Assembly (NCBI GenBank): GCA_049585815.1
Contig: JBAVAR010000150.1
Coordinates: 1 to 17,743, forward strand
Direction of reading: 5' to 3'
DNA length: 17,743 nt
Source of the DNA: DATLSM01 sp049585815
GTDB lineage: Bacteria > Actinomycetota > Thermoleophilia > Solirubrobacterales > 70-9
Shown: positions 9,714-17,523 of the stretch, piece by piece
Layout: each line of letters begins with the position of its first letter
How positions within the stretch are numbered: the stretch's first letter is position 1
The notes under the pieces: generated by a model
What the model saw: only the letters and a program-made list of their open reading frames with translations
Told to the model about the DNA's origin: nothing
Database searches by the model: none
Translations under genes and position numbers: made by a program

Positions 9714-10897
9714 GGACGCAGGACGCAAACCCAGCACGGACGGCGTGGCTCATCGTTGGCGGCCTGCTGGCCTTCATGCTGCTACTGGCCGGCTGTGGCT
9801 CAAGCAGCAGCACAACCACCGCCAAGGAGCTGACCAAGGTCGGCAAGGGAGAGGGACAGCTCAACCTGATCTCCTGGGCCGGCTACGTCGAACCCGCCTG
9901 GACCAAGCCGTTTGAAAAACAGACCGGCTGCAAGGTGAACGACAAGGTCGCCGGAACCTCCGATGAAATGGTCCAGCTGATGCGGACGGGGCAGTACGAC
10001 GGGGTCTCGGCGTCGGGAAATGCCACCGAGCGCCTGGTCGAAGGCGGCAACGTCGCGCCGGTCAACGTCAGCCTGGTGCCCAACTACAAGACGATCTTCC
10101 CCGACCTGAAGAACCAGCCCTACAACACCTTTAAAGGCGTCCACTATGGGATCCCGCACGGTCGCGGAGCCAACCTGCTGATGTGGAACTCCAACGAAGT
10201 GAAGCCCGGTCCGACCTCCTGGAACGTGACACTAGATCCGAAGATCGCGGCCAAATACAAGGGCAAGATCAGTCAGTACGACGATCCGATGTCAATCGCC
10301 GAAGGAGCGGTCTACCTGAAGGCGCACGACCCGAGCCTGGGGATCGAAAATCCATACGAGCTCAACGAAAAGCAGTTCCAGGCCGCCGTCAGCCTGCTCA
10401 AGGAACAGCACCCCTATGTCGGCGAATACTGGTCCGACGCGACCAAGCAGACCTCCGCCTTCGCCAACGGAGACGACGTGGTCGGTACCACCTGGCAGTA
10501 CCAGTACTTCCTGCTGAAAAGCGAAAGCCAGCCGGTCGCGGCCAGCCCGGCCAGCCAGGGCTTCCTGCCGAAGGAGGGGGCTACGGGATGGTCGGACACC
10601 TGGATGATCAGCTCCGAAGCCAAGCATCCCAACTGTATGTACATGTGGATGAACTGGATCGTCTCACCGAAGGTGAACGCCGAAGTGGCGGAATACTTCG
10701 GCGAGGCGCCCGCGCAGAGCCTCGCCTGCGAACACACCAAGAACAAGAACTTCTGCGCCGAATACCACGCAGAAGAACCGGCGTTCTGGAAGCGGGTCTA
10801 CTACTGGGAGACCCCGGTGTCGGAATGCGGGAACGGGCAGAACGATTGCAAGAACTACAACGACTGGGTCCAGGCCTGGACCTCGATCAAAGGATGA
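9710..10897 (+). CDS. potD: Polyamine-type ABC transporter substrate-binding lipoprotein
   Basis: Binds the transported solute outside the membrane and hands it to the permeases. Seen in 395 residues: a type II signal peptide with lipobox LLAGC (lipidated Cys29), a Ser/Thr-rich tether, then a PotD-like (COG0687-type) body starting with LNLISWAGYVEPAW and containing GIPHGRGANLLMWN (147-160), YDDPMSIAEGAVYL and WSDTWMI. The start is GTG 9710, supported by AGGAGG (9697-9702) seven bases upstream and a four-base overlap with the ATPase gene. Unusual is a set of extra cysteines: Cys74, 309, 340, 349, 373 and 380, several close enough to form disulfides (340/349, 373/380). Spermidine/putrescine is the usual ligand of the family, but the exact substrate is inference. 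Confidence 0.88.
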   Translation: MRTQDANPARTAWLIVGGLLAFMLLLAGCGSSSSTTTAKELTKVGKGEGQLNLISWAGYVEPAWTKPFEKQTGCKVNDKVAGTSDEMVQLMRTGQYDGVSASGNATERLVEGGNVAPVNVSLVPNYKTIFPDLKNQPYNTFKGVHYGIPHGRGANLLMWNSNEVKPGPTSWNVTLDPKIAAKYKGKISQYDDPMSIAEGAVYLKAHDPSLGIENPYELNEKQFQAAVSLLKEQHPYVGEYWSDATKQTSAFANGDDVVGTTWQYQYFLLKSESQPVAASPASQGFLPKEGATGWSDTWMISSEAKHPNCMYMWMNWIVSPKVNAEVAEYFGEAPAQSLACEHTKNKNFCAEYHAEEPAFWKRVYYWETPVSECGNGQNDCKNYNDWVQAWTSIKG

Positions 10898-10901
10898 GCG
10901 G

Positions 10902-10920
10902 CCGGGTGTGACCCCACCGG
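10902..10920 (+). other. Small intercistronic stem-loop
   Basis: CCGG (10902-10905)/CCGG (10917-10920), or alternatively GGGT/ACCC (10904-10914), can pair in the 34-base gap between the binding-protein gene and the first permease gene. Such hairpins often keep more binding-protein mRNA than permease mRNA; here that is only a suggestion. Confidence 0.25.
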
Positions 10921-10931
10921 TGAGGGGCTGA

Positions 10932-11828
10932 GTGGAGGGGGCCGGCGCGACGGTACCGGCGCCGAAGAGGTCGGCGGGCCATTGGCTCGCCGGCCTCTTC
11001 TACGGCCGTCGCCGTCTCCAGGTGAGCGCCCTGCTCGCCGGCCCGGTCGGCTGGCTTGTGATCGGCTACCTGGGCTCGCTCGCGGTCCTGCTGGTCGCTG
11101 CGTTTTGGACCGTCAACCCGGTCAGCGGCGAGATCGTCCACAACCTGAGCCTCGAAAACTTCAAGACCCTCGTCAACGAACCCGTTTACCGCGACGTCAT
11201 CGAGCGGACGATCCTGATCGCCGCGCTGGTCACCGTCACCGACGCCGTCCTCGCTTTCCCGGTCGCCTTCTACATGGCGAAAGTGGCAAGTCGCCGCGGT
11301 AAGGCGATCCTGGTCGTGGCGGTGCTCCTGCCGCTCTGGTCCAGCTATCTGGTCAAGGTCTACGCGTGGCGGACGATGCTCTCCGCCGACGGGGTGATCA
11401 ACTGGGCGCTCGCTCCCCTCGGTCTGCACGGACCCGGCTACGGCAATACCGCGGTCTGGCTGGTGATGAGTTACCTCTGGCTGCCCTACATGATTCTGCC
11501 GATCTACGCCGGGCTCGAGCGCATCCCGAACTCGCTGATCAGCGCCTCCGAGGATCTTGGCGCCCCCCCGTTCACCACCTTCCGCCGGGTAATCCTGCCG
11601 CTCTGCTTCCCGGCTGTGGTCGCAGGCTCGATCTTCACCTTTGCCCTGACGCTCGGCGATTACATCACCCCACGTCTCGTGTCCAACAGCCAGTTCATCG
11701 GCACCGTCATCTTCAACAACATCACCAACGACCAGCCGCTCGCCTCCGCCCTCGCGCTCGTCCCGATCGTCGTGATGATCGCCTACCTCCTCACCGCTCG
11801 GCGGCTCGGCGCATTCGAACACATCTAG
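10932..11828 (+). CDS. potB: ABC transporter permease, PotB type
   Basis: First membrane subunit of the importer. Seen in 298 residues: a cytoplasmic N-terminal tail rich in basic residues, then six hydrophobic segments at about 34-58, 92-117, 124-146, 173-193, 221-242 and 272-289. The binding-protein-dependent permease (EAA) loop at about 203-225 reads SASEDLGAPPFTTFRRVILP and would contact the ATPase. LPLWSSYLVKVYAWRTML and LGDYITPRLV are typical of PotB-like polyamine permeases. The start is GTG 10932, since an in-frame stop lies just upstream, with GAGGGG before it as a weak ribosome-binding site. The next gene starts three bases after its stop. Confidence 0.9.
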   Translation: MEGAGATVPAPKRSAGHWLAGLFYGRRRLQVSALLAGPVGWLVIGYLGSLAVLLVAAFWTVNPVSGEIVHNLSLENFKTLVNEPVYRDVIERTILIAALVTVTDAVLAFPVAFYMAKVASRRGKAILVVAVLLPLWSSYLVKVYAWRTMLSADGVINWALAPLGLHGPGYGNTAVWLVMSYLWLPYMILPIYAGLERIPNSLISASEDLGAPPFTTFRRVILPLCFPAVVAGSIFTFALTLGDYITPRLVSNSQFIGTVIFNNITNDQPLASALALVPIVVMIAYLLTARRLGAFEHI

Positions 11829-11831
11829 ACG

Positions 11832-12701
11832 ATGCGACTGTCGCGACGTTCAACCGCACTTCTCCGGATCGGCGTTGGAGTTGGCCTCGCCTTTATCTAC
11901 ATCCCGCTGATCGTGATCGTGATCTATGCCTTCAACTCCAGCGACATCCTCAAGTGGCCGCCTCCCGGCTACACCGTCGACTGGTTCCCGAAGGCGATCG
12001 AAAACGAAGCCGCTCGCGAAGCGTTCATCACATCGATCAAGGCAGGCGTCGTAGCCACCGCGATTGCGATCGTGCTCGGCTCCCTCGCGTCTCTCGCCGT
12101 CGGACGACACCGCTTCTTTGGCCGCGAGACGATCTCCTTCCTGGTCATCCTCCCCATCGCCCTGCCGGGGATCGTCACCGGAATCGCCCTGAGCGACACC
12201 TTCACCCAGGTGCTTGGCATCCCGCTCAGCCTCTTCACCGTGATCGTCGGCCACGCCACCTTCTGCATCGTCGTCGTCTACAACAACGTCGTCGCCCGGC
12301 TTCGCCGGGTATCGACTTCATTTGAGGAGGCATCGGCCGATCTCGGTGCCCACACCTGGCAGACATTCCGCTTCATCACCATGCCCAGCCTGCAGAGTGC
12401 ACTGGTCGCCGGCGCCCTGCTCGCCTTCGCGCTTTCCTTCGATGAGATCATCGTCACCACGTTTACGATCGGCGCCGGCGAACAGACCCTGCCGATTTGG
12501 ATCTTCTCCAACCTCTTCCGACCCAATGAGCTTCCCATTGTCAACGTCGTCGCGGTCTTGGTGATTGTGATCTCGATCATCCCGGTCTACCTCGCCCACC
12601 GCCTCACCCGCGAGGAGGGCGCTCCCATTCCTGGCCGCGGGGGGCGCGGTGGCAGGATCGAGGGTGGCGGAGTTGAGACCGAGGCAACGGCCATTCCCTG
12701 A
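11832..12701 (+). CDS. potC: ABC transporter permease, PotC type
   Basis: Second membrane subunit, expected to pair with the PotB-type protein. Seen in 289 residues: six hydrophobic segments at about 11-33, 69-90, 100-122, 130-152, 187-208 and 236-256, the EAA loop FEEASADLGAHTWQTFRFIT (164-183), and AFNSSDILKWPPPGYTVDWF after TM1, a typical PotC hallmark. ATG 11832 follows the previous stop by three bases with no clear ribosome-binding site, suggesting translational coupling. The C-terminus carries a Gly/Arg-rich low-complexity tail (about 263-289) beyond the usual end of the family. It is the last gene of the operon. Confidence 0.9.
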   Translation: MRLSRRSTALLRIGVGVGLAFIYIPLIVIVIYAFNSSDILKWPPPGYTVDWFPKAIENEAAREAFITSIKAGVVATAIAIVLGSLASLAVGRHRFFGRETISFLVILPIALPGIVTGIALSDTFTQVLGIPLSLFTVIVGHATFCIVVVYNNVVARLRRVSTSFEEASADLGAHTWQTFRFITMPSLQSALVAGALLAFALSFDEIIVTTFTIGAGEQTLPIWIFSNLFRPNELPIVNVVAVLVIVISIIPVYLAHRLTREEGAPIPGRGGRGGRIEGGGVETEATAIP

Positions 12702-12747
12702 GTCCGGCGCGGACCCCCGCCTCCCAGCTGCGCGACAAAGGCAACCT

Positions 12748-12768
12748 CTCCCGCCGGCCAATCGGGAG
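12748..12768. terminator. Hairpin in the convergent gap, possible bidirectional terminator
   Basis: CTCCCG (12748-12753) pairs with CGGGAG (12763-12768) around a 9-base loop in the 85-base gap between the convergent ABC operon and carboxyltransferase gene. A second small stem GTCC/GGAC lies at 12702-12714, directly after the permease stop. Neither has a T-tract, so the call rests on position and pairing. Confidence 0.4.
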
Positions 12769-12786
12769 CCCGAACTCCGACCACAG

Positions 12787-14355
12787 CTACAGCGGAATGT
12801 TGCCGTGCTTTCGCTTTGGCTGGGGAACCCGCTTTGAGTGAAGCATCCGAAGCGCGCGGATCAGCTTCGGTCGGGTCTGGCGCGGCTCGATCACATCGTC
12901 GATATAGCCGCGTTCGGCCGCTGAGTAGGGGTTGGCGAAGTGAGCTTTGTAGTCGTCGATCAGCTTCTGGCGGCGCTCGTCCGGCGTCGGTGAGCTGGCG
13001 ATGTCCTTGCGGTAGATGATGTTGACCGCGCCCTCCGGCCCCATCACCGCCACCTCCGCGGTCGGCCAGGCGACGTTGTAGTCGGCCAGCATGTGCTTTG
13101 AGTTCATCACGTCGTAGGCGCCGCCGTAGGCCTTGCGGGTGACGACGGTCAGCTTCGGCACGGTTGCCTCGGTAAAGGCGTAGAGCAGCTTCGCCCCGTG
13201 GCGGATGATGCCGTTCCACTCCTGATCGGTGCCCGGTAGGAAACCGGGCACGTCGGTGAAGGTGAGCAGAGGGACGTTGAAGGCATCGCAGGTGCGGACA
13301 AAGCGCGCCGCCTTCTCTGAGGCCTCGATATCGAGCACCCCGGCGAGGTAGGCGGGCTGGTTGCCGACGATCCCGACCGGGTAGCCGTCCAGCCGCGAGA
13401 AGCCGCAGACGATGTTCTTGGCGAAGTGCTCGTGGACCTCGAGGAACTCCTCGTCGTCGACGATGCGCGAGATCACCTCGCGCATGTCATAGGGCTTGGA
13501 GGGGTCGTCGGGGACGAGGGTGTCGAGCTCGAGGTCTTCGCGCTCGGGGTCATCGGCGGGCTCAAAGCGCGGCGGCGCCTCGAGGTTGTTTGAGGGTAGG
13601 AAGCTGAGCAGGTAGCGGGCGTCCTCGAGGCAGCTCTCCTCGTCCTCGGCGGCGAAGTGAGCGACTCCCGACTTGGAGTTGTGGCTCATCGCGCCGCCCA
13701 GCTCCTCGAACTCGACCTCCTCGCCGGTCACGGTCTTGATCACTTCGGGGCCGGTGATGAACATGTGTGACGTCTCTTTGACCATGAAGATGAAGTCGGT
13801 CATCGCCGGCGAGTAGACGGCGCCGCCCGCGCAGGGCCCCATGATCAGGCTGATCTGCGGGATCACCCCGGAGCACTTGACGTTGCGGACAAAGACATCG
13901 CCGTAGGCTCCGAGCGAGACGACCCCCTCCTGGATGCGAGCCCCGCCAGAGTCGTTGATCCCGATCACGGGTGCGCCGACCTCGGCGGCGAGATCCATCA
14001 CCTTGCACATCTTCTCCGCCATCACCTCGCCGAGGCTGCCGCCAAAGACGGTGAAGTCCTGGGAGAAGACGAACACGGTGCGGCCGTCGATCGTGCCGTG
14101 ACCGGTGACGACGGCGTCGCCCCAGGGCCGTTTCTTTTGCATCTCGAAGTCATAGGTGCGGTGACGCACAAAGGTGTCCAGCTCCTCGAAGGAGCCGGGG
14201 TCAAGCAGCTTCTCGATCCGCTCGCGGGCGGTCAGCTTGCCCTTTGCATGCTGCTTCTCAACCGCCTCCTCGGAGGCGGAGTGGATCGCCTGATCGTGGA
14301 GCTCGCGCAGGTAGGCGAGCTTCTCCTCATGGGTCACGGGGTTGCGCTCACGCAT
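12787..14355 (-). CDS. pccB: Acyl-CoA carboxylase carboxyltransferase, propionyl-CoA carboxylase beta type
   Basis: Transfers carboxylate from carboxybiotin to an acyl-CoA, most likely propionyl-CoA to methylmalonyl-CoA. Seen in 522 residues: two crotonase-fold halves with oxyanion-hole motifs INDSGGARIQEG (133-144) and GPCAGGAVYSPAMTDF (173-188) in the N half and TDVPGFLPGTDQE (367-379) with RKAYGGAYDVMNSK (407-420) in the C half, ending in the RGYIDDVIEPRQTR motif. Asp415 in GGAYD appears to sit at the position reported to favour propionyl-CoA in the Streptomyces PccB/AccB comparison; I am recalling that alignment, not running it. The biotinylated alpha subunit is not in this window. ATG 14355 is 15 bases after the 70-residue gene, so the two are surely cotranscribed. 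No strong ribosome-binding site is visible. Confidence 0.95.
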   Translation of the reverse strand: MRERNPVTHEEKLAYLRELHDQAIHSASEEAVEKQHAKGKLTARERIEKLLDPGSFEELDTFVRHRTYDFEMQKKRPWGDAVVTGHGTIDGRTVFVFSQDFTVFGGSLGEVMAEKMCKVMDLAAEVGAPVIGINDSGGARIQEGVVSLGAYGDVFVRNVKCSGVIPQISLIMGPCAGGAVYSPAMTDFIFMVKETSHMFITGPEVIKTVTGEEVEFEELGGAMSHNSKSGVAHFAAEDEESCLEDARYLLSFLPSNNLEAPPRFEPADDPEREDLELDTLVPDDPSKPYDMREVISRIVDDEEFLEVHEHFAKNIVCGFSRLDGYPVGIVGNQPAYLAGVLDIEASEKAARFVRTCDAFNVPLLTFTDVPGFLPGTDQEWNGIIRHGAKLLYAFTEATVPKLTVVTRKAYGGAYDVMNSKHMLADYNVAWPTAEVAVMGPEGAVNIIYRKDIASSPTPDERRQKLIDDYKAHFANPYSAAERGYIDDVIEPRQTRPKLIRALRMLHSKRVPQPKRKHGNIPL

Positions 14356-14370
14356 CGGAAGCGCGGGAGT

Positions 14371-14583
14371 CTATGACGAGAACGGCTGCTTCTGCGGCTC
14401 GGCCAAGCTGTCCAGAATCCCTTCTAGGTCCACCGCCCGAAGGCCTGAATCCTCCCGGGCCCGGATCGCCACCCGCGTGCCGAAGCCCTTCTCGGCCATC
14501 GTCACCTCAACGCCATCAACCGCCGCGACGAGCTCGACCAGCTCGGGCTCGGATTTCATCAGCGTCCTTGAGACCTCGATCAT
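14371..14583 (-). CDS. Small conserved-context protein of unknown function (70 aa)
   Basis: Not recognised with confidence. Seen: a 70-residue, cysteine-free protein of mixed charge, beginning MIEVSRTLMKSEPELVELV and followed by an amphipathic stretch, a strand-like VEVTMAEKG, a second strand GTRVAIRA and a Leu-rich helix before a polar tail. It has no signal peptide, membrane segment or B12-binding DxHxxG motif. The gene is wedged 18 bases after the mutase stop and 15 bases before the carboxyltransferase start, so it belongs to that operon. By position it recalls the small epsilon subunits of actinobacterial acyl-CoA carboxylases, but I see no sequence likeness. The SRTLxKSxPEL start vaguely recalls SRPBCC-like domains. 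ATG 14583 overlaps a hairpin-embedded region and lacks a clear ribosome-binding site. Confidence 0.65.
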   Translation of the reverse strand: MIEVSRTLMKSEPELVELVAAVDGVEVTMAEKGFGTRVAIRAREDSGLRAVDLEGILDSLAEPQKQPFSS

Positions 14584-14586
14584 TAG

Positions 14587-14602
14587 GGCCGCATTCGCGG
14601 CC
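14587..14602 (-). other. Intercistronic hairpin at the mutase stop codon
   Basis: GGCCGC (14587-14592) and GCGGCC (14597-14602) form a perfect 6-bp stem with a 4-base loop. It occupies the whole 18-base gap between the mutase stop (14602-14604) and the start of the small protein. In the mRNA it would cover the place where a ribosome-binding site is expected. Confidence 0.45.
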
Positions 14603-16248
14603 TAGAAGAAAGCTCCTCCCCGATACTCGCCGAATACGTCACGCATCGCTCCGCAGACCTCGCCGATCGAGGCGTCGGCGGCGAGGGCGGCGCGGATCGG
14701 GTGCAAGAGGTTGCCCTCGCCGCGGGCGACGTCGCGCATGGCGTCCAACCGGCGATCGACCGCCTCCTGGTCGCGGCGACCCTTGAATGTCCTGAGCCGG
14801 GCGAGCTGGCGCTGCTCGGACTCCGGGTCGACCCTGAGGATGTCGATGTCATCGACCTCATCGGTGACGAATTTGTTGACGCCGACGATGATGTCCTGGC
14901 CGCTCCTGTAGCGCTCGTGGTAGGAGTGCGCCGACTCCTCGATCTCGCGCTGCATGAACTCCAGCGCCTCCACCGAGCCGCCCAGATCTTCAACCCTGCC
15001 CATCAGCTCCCAGGCACGCGCTTCGATCTCATCGGTCAGCGACTCGACGAAGTAGGAGCCGGCGAAGGGGTCGACGGTCTCGGCGACACCGGACTCAAAG
15101 GCGAGCACCTGCTGGGTGCGGAGGGCGATCCGCGCCGAGCGCTCGGTCGGCAGGGCCAGCGCCTCATCGAATCCGTTGGTGTGCAGCGACTGGGTGCCGC
15201 CACTGACCGCGGCAAAGCCCTGCAGGGCGACGCGGATGATGTTCACCTCCGGCTGTTGTGCCTGCAGCGTCACCCCTCCGGTCTGGGTGTGGAAGCGGAT
15301 CTTCATCGAGTTGGGGTCCTGGGCCCCGAATCGCTCGGCGACGATCTTCGCCCACATCCGGCGCACCGCGCGGAACTTGGCGATCTCCTGGAAGACGTTG
15401 TTGTGACAGTTGAAGAAGAAGGCGAGGCGGGGGGCGAACTCGTCGATTGCAAGACCACGCTCCAGTGCTGCCTCGACGTAGGCGATCGCGTTGGAGAGGG
15501 TGAAGGCCACCTCCTGCACAGCCGAGCAGCCCTTCTCGCGGATGTGGTAGCCGGAGATCGAGATCGTGTTCCACTTCGGCACCCGCTCGCGGCAGTACTC
15601 GAAGATGTCGGTGGTGAGGCGCATCGTCGGCGCCGGCGGATAGATGTAGTTGCCGCGCGCCATGTACTCCTTCAGCACATCGTTCTGGACGGTGCCGCGA
15701 AGCTTCTCGGAGGGGACTCCCTGTTCCTCGCCGACAAGCTCGTAGAGCAGCAGCAGAATCGCCGCCGGGGCGTTGATCGTCATCGAGGTGGAGACGCCGT
15801 CCAGCGGGATCTGATCGAAGCAGATCCGCATATCCTCGATCGTGTCGATCGGCACTCCGGTGCGGCCGACCTCACCGTGGCAGAGTGGGTCATCGGAGTC
15901 GCGGCCGAGCTGGGTCGGCAGGTCGAAGGCCATCGAGAGCCCGGTCGATCCGTGCTCGATCAGGTAGCGGTAGCGCTCGTTGGTGTCCTCCGGAGTGGCG
16001 AATCCGGCGTACTGGCGCATCGTCCACAGCCGGTCGCGGTACATCCCATCGTGGATTCCGCGGGTGAATGGCGGCGAGCCGGGGACCCCCAGGCGCTCCT
16101 CCAGGCCCGGGGCGACGTCCTCCTCAGCGTAGAGTCGCTGGATCTCAATCCCCGAATCGGTGAAGACACGGGGGTCATCGGGGCCGACCACCGGGGCGAT
16201 CGTGCGGGAGGTGTCCTCCCCGGGAGTCTCATCAGCACTGTCAGACAT
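14602..16248 (-). CDS. Methylmalonyl-CoA mutase catalytic (large) subunit, no B12 domain
   Basis: B12-dependent radical isomerisation of methylmalonyl-CoA to succinyl-CoA. Seen in 548 residues: TIM-barrel mutase motifs MRQYAGFATPEDTN, MAFDLPTQLGRDSDD, TVQNDVLKEYMARGNYIYPP, ISISGYHIREKG, FFFNCHNNVFQEI and GGTQSLHTNGFDEALALPTE. Tyr80 and Arg198 align with Tyr89 and Arg207 of Propionibacterium mutase (constant offset of nine; His235 matches His244), arguing for a carboxylated substrate rather than isobutyryl-CoA. The protein stops at GEYRGGAFF, without the C-terminal cobalamin domain, so a separate small B12-binding subunit should be encoded elsewhere, as in archaeal-type enzymes. ATG 16248 was chosen because the open frame continuing to 16488 runs over the epimerase gene and its extra 80 residues look non-coding. 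Its ribosome-binding site is weak. Confidence 0.92.
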   Translation of the reverse strand: MSDSADETPGEDTSRTIAPVVGPDDPRVFTDSGIEIQRLYAEEDVAPGLEERLGVPGSPPFTRGIHDGMYRDRLWTMRQYAGFATPEDTNERYRYLIEHGSTGLSMAFDLPTQLGRDSDDPLCHGEVGRTGVPIDTIEDMRICFDQIPLDGVSTSMTINAPAAILLLLYELVGEEQGVPSEKLRGTVQNDVLKEYMARGNYIYPPAPTMRLTTDIFEYCRERVPKWNTISISGYHIREKGCSAVQEVAFTLSNAIAYVEAALERGLAIDEFAPRLAFFFNCHNNVFQEIAKFRAVRRMWAKIVAERFGAQDPNSMKIRFHTQTGGVTLQAQQPEVNIIRVALQGFAAVSGGTQSLHTNGFDEALALPTERSARIALRTQQVLAFESGVAETVDPFAGSYFVESLTDEIEARAWELMGRVEDLGGSVEALEFMQREIEESAHSYHERYRSGQDIIVGVNKFVTDEVDDIDILRVDPESEQRQLARLRTFKGRRDQEAVDRRLDAMRDVARGEGNLLHPIRAALAADASIGEVCGAMRDVFGEYRGGAFF

Positions 16249-16330
16249 GGCGGCGGAGGATATTGAACCGGAACCAGGCCCATCCCAGGACCTTGTAGAG
16301 GGCAACGGAGGCAGAGAGCCAGGCGGCCGG

Positions 16331-17278
<948 letters not shown>

Positions 17279-17284
17279 CCGACG

Positions 17285-17290
17285 ATGCTA
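17285..17290 (-). promoter_or_regulatory. Possible -10 box for a leaderless epimerase mRNA
   Basis: On the minus strand TAGCAT ends six bases before the epimerase ATG, which would place the transcription start at or next to the start codon. There is no ribosome-binding site, in keeping with a leaderless message. No convincing -35 box lies 16-18 bases upstream, so this is tentative. Confidence 0.25.
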
Positions 17291-17447
17291 CCTGGGTTCC
17301 CGCCGCAGCGCCGCGCCTTGGATCCAACGCAATTTCGACACCTGCGGTGCAGCAAAACGCTGCGCAGGGCGTGATCCGGCGCCGCCGTGCTCGCCCCACG
17401 AAATTAGCGGCCTGGCTACGGCCCGCACCTCAGCGCCCTCACACCCC

Positions 17448-17511
17448 CCCCCGCCCACGGCGAGCGGCGAATCGGCTGAAAACGCCTGGGGCCGCTCGCG
17501 CCGGGCGGGGG
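17448..17511 (-). terminator. Long stem-loop after the coiled-coil gene
   Basis: Two 9-bp helices (17448-17456 with 17503-17511; 17460-17468 with 17491-17499) are stacked across a 3x3 internal loop and closed by a 22-base apical region with a further GGC/GCC pair. It begins 12 bases past the stop of the upstream minus-strand gene, so termination or mRNA 3'-end protection is the likely role. The rest of 17279-17523 holds no gene that I can support. Confidence 0.5.
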
Positions 17512-17523
17512 TGGAGCGCGGCC

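Noticed and set aside
14701..16266. A 521-codon open frame on the plus strand opposite the mutase
   Set aside because: An antisense shadow of a high-GC gene, with no motif, start signal or operon context.
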